From Atkinsonella hypoxylon (Eukaryota; Ascomycota; Sordariomycetes; Hypocreales; Clavicipitaceae), in the NCBI GenBank assembly GCA_000729835.1, contig JFHB01000171.1, positions 1-64,000 on the forward strand: a stretch of 64,000 nt of DNA. Reading direction: 5' to 3'. Both the position numbers and the translations under genes were made by a program. Below, piece after piece: positions 35,173 to 47,673 of this stretch. Position 1 is the first letter of the stretch, and each line of letters opens with the position of its first letter. Under the pieces are notes generated by a model that was given only the letters and a program-made list of their open reading frames with translations, had not been told where the DNA came from and ran no database searches.

Positions 35173-36304
35173 ATGGCGGATCGATACTCATTCTCCCTTA
35201 CAACCTTCTCCCCTAGGTAAGTACGGCTGTTGATGTCACACAATTCTTTAACAAATGTGCTGGAGCTTGGCTAACGAGGCATGTCTAGCGGCAAGCTGGT
35301 ACAGATTGGTATGTAGTCTGTGGAATCTGGAATGGAGTGCTTCCCAAGCGCGAGACCGTTCATTTTTCATATACGTCAAAAGCGCCCGAAGCTGACTCGA
35401 GTTTCAATAGAATATGCCCTGAATGCGGTGAACCAGGGCATCACTGCCCTCGGCATTAAAGGTTTGTCTAACCAGGTGCTGCCCCTATGATTGATTGAAA
35501 CTCCATTCTTACACACAGGATAGCTACCAATGGCATTGTCCTTGCAACGGAAAAGAAGTCGTCCTCCCCGCTAGCCGATCAGAGTTCTGTCTCCAAAATC
35601 AGCAACATCACGCCCAACATCGGTGCTGTTTATTCTGGCATGGGCCCCGATTACCGAGTCCTAATCGATAGAGCTCGCAAAGTTTCTCACACTGGCTACA
35701 AGAGAATCTATAACGAGTATCCTCCCACCAGAATACTGGTTCAAGACGTCGCTCGAGTGATGCAAGAAGCAACACAATCCGCTGGTGTTCGACCATATGG
35801 CGTGAGCATGTTGGTTGCTGGCTGGGATGATGGCATCGAGCCTGAAGAGGAAACTGCTTCGGCGGAAGGTGGGAAGACGAAACCCAAAACCAAGACGGGT
35901 GGCATCCACAAAGGAGGACCCATGTTGTACCAAGTTGACCCAACTGGAAGTTATTTCCCATGGAAGGCCACTGCGATCGGTAAGAGCGCAACCAAGGCAA
36001 AAACCTTTTTGGAGAAGAGATACTCCGAAGAACTCGAACTAGAAGATGCTATTCACATCGCTTTGTTAACCCTAAAGGATAATATTGAAGGAGAAATGAA
36101 CGGTGACTCAATCGAGATTGGTACGTTGCTCGCCCTATGAATCGGATTCATTCACTATTATCATATGATTCTTAACACGATATAGGTATTGTTGGTCCCC
36201 CGGCCGAGCACTTGCTTGGGCTTGAGGGTGTTGAGGGAGCAACCGGCCCGCGGTTCAGAAAACTAACCCCTCAGGAGATCGAGGACTACCTTACGAGTCT
36301 ATGA
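35173..36304 (+). CDS. pre8: 20S proteasome subunit alpha type-2
   Basis: Five exons: 35173..35216, 35289..35308, 35411..35461, 35524..36120 and 36186..36304; 276 residues. The N-terminus [25 protein letters not shown] is the alpha-subunit signature, assembled from three exons, including one of only 20 nt. The body has the proteasome fold (GPDYRVLIDRARK, RPYGVSMLVAGWD, DPTGSYFPWKATAIGKS). It is a non-catalytic ring subunit of the 20S core that helps gate substrate entry. It is about 25 residues longer than yeast Pre8 because of a charged insert near residues 190-215 (EPEEETASAEGGKTKPKTKT), a feature I associate with filamentous fungal homologues. The third donor is GTTTGT, weaker than the others. 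Confidence 0.95.
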
Positions 36305-36363
36305 TACAGTGTAGTTGCTAGCTATAACGGAAACTTTGCTGTACAAATAGAAATCACAAATGC

Positions 36364-37576
36364 TCAAAGAGCCATCTGCACACCACCTTGACCTTTCGCT
36401 CTCTCAACAGAGCTCAGCATGCGTGCGTCTTGTTTGTGTCTCGTGATAATAAACGATGCCCGAGGTCCTGCGGCAACACCTACAACATAGTGGTCTTCAG
36501 GCATATCCAGCTCAACCTGAGTCCAATTCCTGGCTTCGTGGTTCCGGCCTTGTCCTAGACCAAGCTGGCCATTACGATTTCCACCTATCACGTACACGCT
36601 TCCTTCACCTGTTAGAGCTATAGCATGAGACTCTCCAAGAGCAAAGTCTTGCACATCCAATGCTTGCCCAACCTCCCAATAATTAGGAATCTCGTCCAAG
36701 TTTTCGAAAACGCTCGTGCTTTGGCTTTTCCACCTGCTGGAGTCACGGCCCCATATATAGACACTACCACTTTCTGTGAGAGCACCGAGGGCATAACTTC
36801 CAGCAGCGATATGCTTGACCGGATCGTCGAGACTCAACAGGTCCGGAACTAGACCTAATTCATCTGCCGGACTGACATGGCAGTATTAGCGAGTTTGGTT
36901 TAGCTTCAGTCCAGATCATGGATTCCTTACGACTCTGTGATATCCCGGGCAAGGCACTCCTGATACCGAGCATCCCCCAGGGTGGCTACAGTGCCATCCT
37001 GGAAGAGGAGCAGAAATCCCACTTCATAGGCAACGACTTGTCGAACTGGACTGTTGCTTAGGAGCCTTGTTGGCTGTTTCCCGGCTTCGTCATCGCTATT
37101 AAATGCGTGCTTGCCAACGAAAATTTCAGAGAAAGTTCCACTGTAGTCATCGTGAAGACCGGCTGGGCTACCATGTATCCTCGCAGTAACCGTCAAGCCA
37201 TTGCCTGCTACGAAAGTTGAGGTATAGCGCCTAGAGTCCTCTTTCTCGATTGGGAATCCAGTGCCTGCAACATGAAGACCGGAGCGCGCGCGGACTGCAG
37301 TTCGACAAGAGGTATAAGTTTCAGCATGGTTCTTAAAATGGGCCATGGTGCAAGGCACTTTTGAGAGAAACCGTCATACTTAAAGGCATCTTCGTGACTG
37401 TGGTATGGGTTATCATTCGTACCTAGGGTGAAATGCAATCCTGCACGTGGCTTTTCGATGGCCTCTTCCTCCAGTACTTTGGAGAATATGAATATATCTT
37501 GAGGCTCAGCCTCTTTTGACACATTATCAAATCGCAATTGATTCCAGGCGTTGAATCCGGCGGCAAAAAGAGCCAT
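36364..37576 (-). CDS. RCC1-repeat protein (Ats1/Kti13-like)
   Basis: Exons 37576..37423, 37357..36931 and 36871..36364; 362 residues; introns of 65 and 59 bp. Repeats of the RCC1 type are seen as ALFAAGFNAWNQLRF, LTESGSVYIWGRDSS and GEGSVYVIGGNRNGQLGLGQG, giving a seven-bladed-propeller-like protein of the length of yeast Ats1/Kti13 (about 330). Kti13 works with Kti11 in tRNA wobble modification and diphthamide synthesis; assignment to that orthologue is tentative, and another small RCC1 protein is possible. The start codon at 37576 sits in a CCATGG-like context and matches the first blade; an in-frame ATG lies 13 codons upstream. The gene ends about 60 bp from the proteasome gene, which converges on it. 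Confidence 0.75.
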
Positions 37577-38768
37577 GGGAGGACGGGTATGCTCTGGACA
37601 AGGTTCCAACCACACAGAACTTGCGTATCGTCACAAAAATCGTCTACGACTGAATCAAGACGTGGCTATCGGGTACCAAGCGGATCGAGATTCCGAGGCA
37701 GCCCATGGAACCCCATCGGATCCATCGCCTTGACGAAATGGACTTACCAACTAGGTATGACGTGATTTCAATCGAGAGGTCTCGGTATGTCTTTATATTT
37801 TATGCTGCGTAAAATTGGAGCTTTGATGATATGGTTTCAAAGCACGTGGGTTTGCCCAAATACTCAGCCCTCTAGCATCGCTCCTGGATTTTATTTTATT
37901 TTATGCTTTCATTTTTACGGGAATTTTTTTTGTGCCTTTGCGGAAGGCGAGACACAGCAATACCTGCCTTTGTAGGAGCCAACCCACTCTATCCTAAAGT
38001 AGTGACTTGAAGCAGACGCAGAGTAACCAATTCTCCGAACTTCATGATTTTACTACGCATAAAAATGCGTCATCGTCTGCCATGCACGCAATGGAGCCCA
38101 ATGTTGCAAACGAGCTATCACTTATATCAAAGATAGGCTGCAGCTTGCGTTACCTAAATTCATGTCGGGCACCCCTAGCAAATAAATGGCACATAGCGTT
38201 TGCCCCGTTTGCCCTTCCCCACTGTCACGGCCTGTCACGGCCTGAGCCCGTTTGTGCCGTTCGAATTTCGCGCGTTGCGCTAATTGCCAGCCTTCGGCCG
38301 TGTTGCCCTTTCACCCGTTTCCAGGCCATCTTCCGCCCGTGAACTCCCAGCTTACTCCTGCCTGATAGTCCGCCTTCCCAGCATCAGAACGTGTGTGGCG
38401 AGTCACAGCAGCCCCAAGTCTGCTCTCTCACGGTGCCTCGTATAACATGGAATCGTTGTGAAATGACAGGTACTAAGTCACAATATCAGAGCATTGATTT
38501 CCTTTCCGCAACCATAAACAACAAACGGAACCTGAGGGGCCGTGCTCTTGGAAAACAACCCAGGTAAAAGAAGACCTCAAGGTTTCACCTGACACTTTTA
38601 CTGTACTGAGTTGTTTCTTACGTAGTAGTATAAAGCGTGGAATCCGAAGAATATAATTCCTATTGCTCGTTCCATCTCGTGCTAATGATTTTGGAAGTAG
38701 AACAGACGCATCCCTAATCTTTACGTGTTGACCTTGTGACGCCACACTCTGTGGGTGCTACCACCTTG
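37577..38768. promoter_or_regulatory. divergent spacer of the RCC1 and Dicer-like genes
   Basis: About 1.2 kb between two divergent start codons, so it must hold both promoters. No coding region recognised. It includes a TTTTATTTTATTTTAT tract near 37890 and a short duplication of CTGTCACGGC near 38222-38241. Confidence 0.5.
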
Positions 38769-41700
38769 ATGAAACCGGCTACTTCTTCTGTTGGCCATAC
38801 AATTGGTAGTGACACTGATGTATCCGATGAATTAGTCGACATCAACTCTATGATGAGTCCTCGTGAAGAGGAAGAGGCCCCCGCAGGCTCTACTAATAAT
38901 AATAACGAGCGCATCTCTGATGCTGCCCCCCGAAGTTCTCGCGTCAGAAATTCTTCGAATATCTTACATGTGGATGATGCTTGTGACAATGAGCTCGACG
39001 AGGTCTCCCCTCCTCTGGTCATGTCTCCCCGAGCCTACCAAATAGAGATGCTCAATGAGAGTCTAAAACAGAATGCAATTATTGTCGTAAGAAGCCTTTC
39101 CCCCAGAGGAAAGGAAGAAACTCCGAGTCAAGTGCTAACTGACATAGATGGACACAGGAAGTGGCAAAACGCAGGTGTAAGTTGGCTTACACACTTCAAT
39201 TTTACGTATGGCCTTAAAAAGACCTTATATCTAATAATGCATACAGTGCTGTGTTAAGAATCAAAGCCGAACTGGAAAGATCGAATCACGATAAGGTATG
39301 ACCTGATGAGGAAGAAGATACCATTTTGGGAAACTTGAATAAAATTTTGTCTTGCAGATGGTATGGTTCCTGGCACCCACGGTTGCCTTATGCTGCCAAC
39401 AATTCGATGTCATTCGGCTCCAGGCTGCCGCGGTATCAATGAAGCTGCTCACTGGTAAAGACAATGTTGATACTTGGTTAGCTGATACATGGAAATTGGG
39501 TTTATGTGGCGTTCGTGTGGTGGTTTCTACATATCAGGTTCTTCTCGACGCTCTGTGTCACGGATTTGTCAAAATGGATAGCCTATCCCTTATTGTCTTC
39601 GATGAAGGTGCGATCATTTCCTTCTATTGAATACCCGTAAGTGAAAATTACTAACTCGTTCGCAGCACACAATTGTTCTGGAAAGCATCCTGGTAGTAAG
39701 ATCATGTCAGATTTTTATCACAGGCATAAAGAATCCGGTGCTCTCGTTCCCTCTATCCTCGGCATAACGGCAACACCAAGTATGACGGAAGATATCGCCA
39801 ATATTATGCTATTGGAGGCTACACTTGATGCAAAATGTATTACGCCAACGTTTCACCGCGAAGAGCTCCTCAAGTGTGTTAAAAGACCACAGATTCGCAG
39901 TGTACTTTATCATGCACCAGGCAATGTCGAGTTTACAGCTTCGATGCGACGATTGCAGCATGAGTTCCAAAATCTTGATATAACCCAGGACCCATACATT
40001 TTGAGGCTTCAAGAGGACCTAACGGACCGAAACCGCCGTGCCTTGGAGAAGGCTATTGAGAAATATGACACTTTTGTGCAGAATCAAATAAGAGGCCTGC
40101 GCAATCGCTCAGTCGAAATCGCAGAACAACTCGGATCATGGGCAGCCGATCTCTATATTTGGAAAGCAGCTGATTCATTCCATCAACGCACAACTCGGGA
40201 CAAAGCTAACGTCTTTGAGAATTGGATTGACAGCGAAAGAAAGTATATCGCGGATTTTTTGAGCAGAGTTTCTCCCCAGAGACCCCTTTCGATGCCACAG
40301 AGTAGAGACGAGATTTCGGACAAGGCTGGTACTCTCATCAAAGAGCTTGCCTTTACAGATGAATCAATCGTCTGCATTATCTTCGCCAAAGAGCGAGCCA
40401 TTGTCACCATGCTTCGCGACCTCCTTGAATCGTGTCCTAAAATCGTCGAGAAGCATCGCATTGGATACATGGTAGGCTCGTCGAATTACCAAAGCAGAAG
40501 AAACGCCTTGTACGAGCCACTAGGCGACTCAAGTCAGACCGCTCTTCAAGACTTTCGGACAGGCAAAATCAACATTTTGATTGCAACCTCCGTCTTGGAA
40601 GAGGGTATCGATGTGCCAGCATGCAACATGGTCATATGTTTTGACCACCCTGCCACACCTAAAGCGTTTGTACAACGCCGAGGTAGGGCTAGAATGAAGA
40701 ATTCCAAGCTGATCCTTCTGAGCGAATACTGTTCGCCGACCATTGAGAGATGGGTAGCGTTGGAGGAAGAGATGAAGGCGGTATATCAGGATACACAAAG
40801 AGAAGTTCTTCAGCTTCAGCTGCTTGAGGATTCCGAAGCAACTTGTTCAAAGTTTTTCGAGGTCCGGTCCACAGGAGCAAGACTTGATTTTGACAATGCC
40901 AAGTCTCACTTGGAACATTTCTGTCAGACGTTGTACAAGGGCGAGTTGGTCGACAGCCGGCCGGATTACATCATTCACAAAGACGATTGTACCCCATCGA
41001 CTTTGACTGCAACTGTACTGCTACCTTCTTTTGTTCCTGCTGAAATCAGACAAATTCCTGGAAAGAGCCGCTGGTTTTCAGAAAAGAATGCAACAAAGGA
41101 TGCAGCTTTTCAAGCTTACCGTTCGCTCTATGATGCCGGACTCGTGAATGAGCATCTCTTACCCTACATATTTGATGACATTCCTGGAGTAGAAACTAGA
41201 GCGTCTAAAGTTGAAGCAGAGGCCCTCTTCAATCCCTGGCATGCTGTGGCAGAGGCGTGGAAGCGACATGATCAGGTTTGGTTGTATTCACTTACGCTTC
41301 ATGATAACGGCAAGTTCGGCCTTACTAGTTTCGATCTTGCGCTACCTGTCGAAATTGATTCATGGCGGTCCATTGAACTATATCTTAGCAATGGAGAAAC
41401 TTGCATACTTCAATGTGACTCAAGTCGGTCTTTATCAGCGTCTCAAGCTTTGGACCTTTCAGATCACACATCGACACTGCTGGCACTTCATTACGCGCAT
41501 CGTTTTGCGGTTGAAGAGAAGAGCCATGTTGTTAAGATCTTGGTCCAAGACGTGAACTTGTCCTTCAAGGATCTTGGGGGCATAGTCTTTGATGCCGGAG
41601 ATGAGGCCATCACGAGCGGAGACTTCCTGATACGGGACGAGTCACATATCCCGTACCAGTATCTTGGTCTCGTACCAACGAAACCTTCAGAGGAGCAAAT

Positions 41701-43354
41701 TCAGAAAGTGCTGTTTGACTACGAAAACGCGCCTGATAATGTGCCTTACTTGGTAGTCAAGAGGTGGACGAAGCGTTCTGACTTCTTGCACCCCATCCTC
41801 TCCGATCAGCCATGCCTCACAACTTCGAAGCCCTACCCACGAGTTTTACCACTTACCTGGGCAAGAGTGGACACTATTTCGCTAAAATATGCTAGACTCG
41901 GTATGCTCATACCTTCTGTTTTGCACGAAATAGAGGTGACCTTAATCGCCAAGGAGCTATCAAGGACGTTGCTTAACGGGATCAACATCACCAAGCTTGA
42001 TCTTGTCAGAGAAGCAATCAGCTCTCGGAGTGCTGTGGAACCTCTAAACTATGAAAGGCTCGAGTTCCTTGGAGACTCTATCCTGAAATATTGCGCGGCA
42101 ATACAGGCTTCGGCCATTCACCCTGATTGGCCTGAGGGCTACCTGTCTTTCTTCAAAGACAAGCTGGTCAGCAACTCGAGGCTTTGTAAAGCAGCCATCA
42201 ACATGGGGCTTGCCAGATTCATACTAACAAAATCCTTTACGGGGCAAAAGTGGCGGCCAATGTATCTGGAAAATTTCGAGGCGAATATTGATGAAGCAAC
42301 GACGCCACGCAAAATTTCGACCAAGACACTGGCCGATGTCGTAGAGGCACTTATCGGAGCGTCGTATGTTGATGGAGGCATAAAAAAGGCACAGTCATGC
42401 ATATCCACCTTTATCAGTGTGATAGATTGGCATGATGTTACTACGAATCGCAATGTCTTTTACAACATGGCTCGCGAGAATGCCGTGCTCTCGCCAGAGC
42501 TAGAGCAGCTCCAAGACCTGGTTGGCTATACATTCCGCAGGAAGGCGCTGCTCCTGGAAGCCATGACGCATCCTTCGTGCATATACAGTTACGATACACG
42601 ATCGTACGAGAACTTGGAGTTCATGGGTGACGCAATTCTGGATTACATCATTGTTCGGAAACTGTATTCGGTGACGCCTCCATTATCTCATGACCAAATG
42701 CATCTCCTAAAAACGGCAATGGTAAACGGCGACTTCCTGGCTTTCATGTGTCTGCACTACAGCAAGCCTTTGGAAGACACTGTGACGGCCGACTTTGACG
42801 TGGTCGAGCAAGAGGCATCATCATCGGGGTTGTGGAAGTTCATGAGGCATTCTTCGGAGCCGATTGGGGTCGAGCAAGCAGCAGCGCAAAAACGGTATGA
42901 GTTACTGCGAACAGATATTTTGGCGGTCATGGCAGATGGAGACTACTATCCGTGGGCTCTCCTCGCTCGTATGCAAGCCAAAAAGTTCCTCTCAGACATT
43001 TTTGAGTCACTCCTTGGAGCCATTTGGGTAGATTCCGGGTCTGTTGAAAAGTGCGAATCCTTTCTGAAAAGGCTCGGTGCGCTCTCATATCTTGATCGCC
43101 TGGTTCGGGATCAAGTGCAGGTGCAGCATCCCAAGGAGCTTTTGGGCAAGTTGGCTGTTACGGAAAGGGTGAACTACGACACTGGCGTACAAAAGGCGAC
43201 AAACGGTGATAACAGCTATACGTGTCGTATATCAGTGGGCTCACGAGTCATTGTAGAAGTTTATGATGGAGTCAGCAAAGAGGAGGTTAAGATTAAGGCT
43301 GCGCAAGAAGCAATTCGGATAATGGCCAGCGAGAAACGGGACTTTGGCCATTAA
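38769..43354 (+). CDS. dcl2: Dicer-like protein 2
   Basis: Exons 38769..39086, 39148..39176, 39247..39295, 39358..39607 and 39666..43354; 1444 residues. The N-terminal helicase carries Walker A MDTGSGKTQ (K113), split over exons 2 and 3, and motif II DEAH (214-217), rebuilt across intron 4. Helicase C has ATSVLEEGIDVP (about 520) and QRRGRARMKN (about 551). A Dicer-dimerisation domain follows (KDAAFQAYRSL, near 690). Two RNase III domains show ERLEFLGDS (about 1013) and ENLEFMGDA (about 1196) with their acidic metal ligands. The C-terminus is a weak dsRNA-binding-like fold. No clear PAZ is visible. The enzyme cuts double-stranded RNA into siRNAs for quelling and antiviral defence. The VMDTGSGKTQVAVL form of motif I suggests the Dcl2 rather than Dcl1 clade. 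All key catalytic residues are present, so it is probably active. Confidence 0.93.
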
Positions 43355-43509
43355 CGGGATGTACCGGGGAGAAGAATATTTTTGAGATCTACGGTTGAAA
43401 GCACTTGAAGATCGATACGAATCTATGACAGGGAATCTAGGCATCGCATATATATGATTTAATGAACAATTGAGGTTTCAAATTCGGTTGTATAATGCTT
43501 TATATCACA

Positions 43510-44509
43510 TCATTCGTGCTTCTTCAACTCCTCAAGCACCATATCAACCATCCATCCAAGAAGCTGCTCCAGGTCAGAATCCACCGCAGCTCCCTTCAAC
43601 ACCTCAACTCGCTCCCTCGTTAATGCATCTTCATTAAAGTTCCCTTCCACATCGCCTTCCTCAAACATCCATGCATGCTCCTTGACGTAATTCGGCCACA
43701 CAATCTTGTCCACATAGCCTGGTGGATCGGTCCAAAATCCTTCGATAGTGGCATAGCCGTCTCGCGCGACTCGTCGCGCCTTGGCACGAGCGTGCGATGC
43801 TCTCACAAACAACTTGAGATCGAAATGAGGCTGTATCGCCGCCATGGAGGGGGAGTACAGGAGGAAGCCGTCCAGGATGCACAGGCGCAGGCCTTGATTC
43901 GAAAGGGAGTGTGTTGGTGGTAGAACTCCCTTCACTTTGCTTCTCAACGCAGCGACAGTTGACTCGGGTACGGGACATGTACCGACTGAGTTTTGGTCTT
44001 CCTTTGATTTCAACGTCGGCTGTGACGGGGGTTAGTTCGTCGCCACTCTGCGAATTGAGCACGGTTGCCGTTGGGCGTTGCTATATATACAGCATGTTTT
44101 TACTGTGATACTGGGGAGAATGGAGGATGGAGAGGTGTACCGGGAAAGCTGCATGCTCCTTTATATAAGACAATGCCTGCGCCATGGCAGGTATATCGAT
44201 GGCGCCAGCACAATCCCAGTCGAGGAGCCCATCTTTTAATGGTAGCCTATTTAGGTCAGCTTTTGAAAGTGCGTCACTTCTTAAATAACTTTGATACATA
44301 GCATTGACGCTGCACGGATTCTCAATGGCGTTCGCATCGGCGAAGACTTGAGTTACAACTTACTCTGGCTCGGGTCTGTAAAAGTCATCTTCGTGCAAGA
44401 TAAAGGTATTGGGGAATATGTCGCGGAGAAGGCGGGCAAGAGTCGTTTTGCCACCAGACGAGCAGCCGGATATGCCAATTATGAGGGCGTTGGGGGCGTC
44501 AGTACTCAT
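43510..44509 (-). CDS. nrk1: nicotinamide riboside kinase
   Basis: Exons 44509..44364, 44246..44141 and 44019..43510; 253 residues (yeast Nrk1 about 240); introns of 117 and 121 bp. Walker A GISGCSSGGKT (12-22), the substrate segment HEDDFYRPEPE joined in frame to LPLKDGLLDWDC, and ILDGFLLYS are NRK signatures. The enzyme phosphorylates nicotinamide riboside to NMN in the NAD+ salvage route, in the cytosol. The C-terminal ~40 residues are acidic. Its 3' end lies 155 bp from that of dcl2 (convergent), and its start is 306 bp from that of PTH2 (divergent). Confidence 0.92.
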
Positions 44510-44815
44510 AATTAGGATTGGGAAATTAGTAGCAGAGATGCTTCTCTGAATTTCAAATCCCGTCGTCTCTGGAAATAGCTTCACGAGCTCTCAGCTGCAC
44601 CTGCCTGTCATGTAATGTACCCAAGTACCTCCCGATTCCAAGCTTCGAACATGCGTGGGGCAGATTTACAGCCAGCCATCCACGTCACGCCGATCGTGGC
44701 CCGGGCCACAGCCCAAGCTTCTCTGTCAAGCAAATTTCCAGCCAAGATACTTAGATCATCGCTCGTCATCCTCCTCTGATTAATTGCTAATCATACGTAT
44801 CACCGAGTAGCCACC
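44510..44815. promoter_or_regulatory. divergent promoter of nrk1 and pth2
   Basis: A 306-bp spacer between two divergent start codons; both core promoters must lie here. No specific factor site could be named with confidence. Confidence 0.5.
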
Positions 44816-45613
44816 ATGGCTGTCGACCAGGGGACTCAAACGGGGATTATTTTGACCACAGCCCTCGCGACCTTCATCACAGGATGGCTATTCGGCCTGT
44901 ACACGACGAGAGGATACCTCATCTCGCCTGCACTCGCTGAAGAACGACGCCGAAATTTCAGCGACCCCGTCGAAAGCGAGGAGAGCGACATTGACGAGGA
45001 TGAAACCATTCTCGATCATGCGCCCAATTGGGCCAATGGCGAGGATGCGGACAAAAAGCAGGGCTTAAGGGCGGGAGCGCGTGTGGGCGGCCTCATCGAG
45101 AAGACGCCTCTTCCGTCGGCGAACAGCACTGATCCAAATGAAGAGTGCAAGCTTGTTTTGGTAGTCAGGGCGGATCTAGGCATGACAAAGGGTGCGTACC
45201 ATTTGCAACCGTCATACACACTCAGTTTCAATGCCCCCTCACACGTAGTTTGATTTTACGGCCTCAATTCGACAGAACATGCTGACACACGGACAGGTAA
45301 AATTGCTGCACAGTGCTCCCACGCCACACTCGCCTGCTACAAGACTATATCCCGCTCCAAGCCTGACAGTCCGCAGGCGAAGTTGCTTGCACGATGGGAG
45401 AACCGAGGCCAGGCCAAGATTGCGGTGCAAATCAAGAGCGAGAAAGAGATGACGGAGCTGCGGTGGAAGGCGCTCGACCTGGGCCTTACGGCGGAGGTCA
45501 TCCAAGATGCAGGGAGGACGCAGATTGACCCGGGAAGCTTGACGGTTCTGGGAGTCGGACCTGGCCCGAAGAGCTTGGTAGATCAGGTTACCGGGCACTT
45601 GAAGCTGCTGTGA
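44816..45613 (+). CDS. pth2: peptidyl-tRNA hydrolase 2 (membrane-anchored)
   Basis: Two exons, 44816..45191 and 45297..45613; 230 residues; 105-bp intron. The N-terminus has one membrane span at about residues 10-32 (GIILTTALATFITGWLFGLY), followed by an acidic linker (EESDIDEDE). The Pth2 domain starts at about 110 with CKLVLVVRADLGMTKGKIAAQCSHA, joined exactly across the splice, and ends TVLGVGPGPKSLVDQVTGHLKLL-like sequence. The enzyme releases peptidyl-tRNA that has dropped off ribosomes; the span matches the anchored Pth2/Bit1 forms (mitochondrial outer membrane in other eukaryotes). The start codon has a CCACCATGG context. Confidence 0.93.
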
Positions 45614-45955
45614 ACTTTGGAAGTTTTGCAGCAGGTATAGGATATTTTCTAAGGGCCGTGTGTGTGTGTGTGTGTGTGTGTGTGGATAGCGGGATAATGG
45701 ACAGAGCACGGCAGATTGCTTGTAAAGAGCGAGTGAAAACGGCGTTGGGGTTTCTATTTTGGTCATTGAGGTTCTTAGACGTGCTTGACATGACAGATGA
45801 ACTCTGTGGGTAATGGATAGGATGCAATGCATTTGTTTATGATACGATCCATGGATTGCCTGCCCACCAAATCTACACTCGTACACCGCAACTCCCCAGC
45901 CACAATGGGTTCTATATACAAGGGCTGCAAGATATTACTGCAAATTCCGCAAATG
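45614..45955. other. convergent 3' spacer with (GT)n tract
   Basis: About 340 bp between the pth2 and utp7 stop codons. A (GT)n run occupies 45658-45684. No gene. Confidence 0.7.
45658..45684. repeat. (GT)n microsatellite
   Basis: About 13 GT units in the 3' spacer, about 45 bp after the pth2 stop. Confidence 0.9.
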
Positions 45956-47673
45956 CTACTTCGCAAACCTTGACAGGGCAGGTCCCAAATCGGCTTCCAC
46001 CTCCTTGCGCTCCTTGTCCTTGCGTTTTTGCTGTTCGTTCCATAACTCGTCCACCCGCATTCTCTTCTCGTCGATAATGTTCTTCTTCCTCTGCTTTCGG
46101 AGATACTTCTTCAACGCGCCATTCTTGCCACGAGCCCGATTCCTGATCTCTTCTGCGATATCTGTAGCTGGTGTATCTAGCTCCTTATTCGCTTTCTTCT
46201 GCGCATCCGACCGTAAATCCAGGTTGCCTATGAAGTTGGGGTCCAGAGCAATCATCTCTGGTGCCAGCTTGTTCAGCAATCCCTTCACTTCGGATTCTTG
46301 TCTCTGCTTGGCTGTCTCGAAGGGATTGACTTCCAGAGCGTCAAAGTTGGCCTCGCCGGCGCCAGGGATGATGAGTGAAGAGAAACCTTGGTGGTGGCTT
46401 ACGCCGAGGACGTCTTCGAAGGGACACCATCGCACTCTTTCCACGCGGTTGCCCTCTGCGCCCCATGTCATGTATGGGGTTTTAACTTTCTCCTGGACTG
46501 CGTTGTTCTTGTTGAATAGGTCTTTCCAGATCGTGGTTTGGGCGCCCCATCCAACGGCTGTTAACCCTGTGTCTGAGATGGCTACTGAGGAGGCTGGCTG
46601 GCGGGTATAGTAGTTATTGACTTCTTTGAACATGCGGATATCCCATATTGCCATCTTAAGATCCTGTCCCGTTGAGACCATGTATCGACCCTCGCGGTCT
46701 ATGGCAAGCGATCGGACTGGACCACGATGTGCTAGCAGTTTGACCAGCGGTTCTTGTGAATTGGGCGACCAAAGTGTGACGGTACCGTTCTGATGACCAA
46801 CGTGGAGAATTGCATTGTAGGGATTCTGCGCCATGGACATGGGTTGTCCGAGTTTGGAAGGCATTTCGGCGACGAGCTGGCCGGTCGATGTGTCTTGGAA
46901 TTTTATGACGCCGCCGGTACCCTGGAAACTCAATAGGTTAGTTCCACAATCACGACATCATATAATCTGGGAAAGTCCAAACTCACGATGGTCGCCAAAA
47001 GGAAATGATGTGGCAGAAACTCCATATGCGTCACCTCGTTGTGCTTCCTCAAATTGTGCAGTTCCACGCCATTTCTATCATAGATGTACACATACTTCTT
47101 TTGTGCCACCGCAAAATATTGGTTATTGTGCAGCCACTTGACATCCCGAATCGTCTCTTTTAATTGGAGCTCGCAACCCAGTTTCCCTTCGCGCCAATCC
47201 ATCGTTGCAATGTGGCCTTTTCGTCCAGCAAGTAGGAGCTCGCGGCCGTTTCTCGTATATTCGCAGATGTAAGGGCCGAGCGCATCGAGTTTCAACTCAA
47301 AGCGCTTCTGGGCCGTTTCCACGCCTACTTCTGATACAATGGCATCTTGTCGAACTTTGTATGTCTTTTCCAAGTCACCTTCCGCCTCGAGGAATCCGCC
47401 GGTATTTTCGAGCAGAATTTCCGCATCCTTGGCTTTGATGGCTGCATCTTGATATTTGCTTTCCAACTGCTTCAGATTTCGTCGCAGCTTCTTGTCTTTG
47501 ATATTCTTGGTGTTAATCCCTTTACCTCGGCCGTATGCTTTGTTGGCTTCCCGCTGGCGACGAAGCTTCTCTCTCTCATGCTTGGGTATGAGCTTCATTC
47601 GGGTCTTTTGCACGGCGACGGCGCCATTCTGGCCAACCTTGCTGATGGACTCGTCGGCCGTGTCAACCTCCAT
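45956..47673 (-). CDS. utp7: U3 snoRNP-associated WD-repeat protein Utp7
   Basis: Exons 47673..46987 and 46921..45956; 550 residues (yeast Utp7 554); 65-bp intron with GTGAGT donor and AACTAAC branch site. The N-terminus has the basic segment MKLIPKHEREKLRRQREANK and AYGRGKGINTKNIKDKKLRRN, both typical of Utp7/WDR46. WD-like blades follow (GHIATMDWREGKL, VGHQNGTVTLWSPNS, STGQDLKMAIWDIR). The C-terminal BING4CT part, with NPFETAKQRQESEVKGLLNKL and a lysine/arginine-rich tail, completes it. It works in the nucleolus in the small-subunit processome. The start is the first true ATG of the frame; further upstream the frame is open but begins with a non-ATG codon. Confidence 0.94.

Noticed and set aside
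38736..38768. GTG-initiated upstream extension of dcl2
   Set aside because: No ATG; the first ATG in frame is at 38769. An upstream non-coding exon remains possible.
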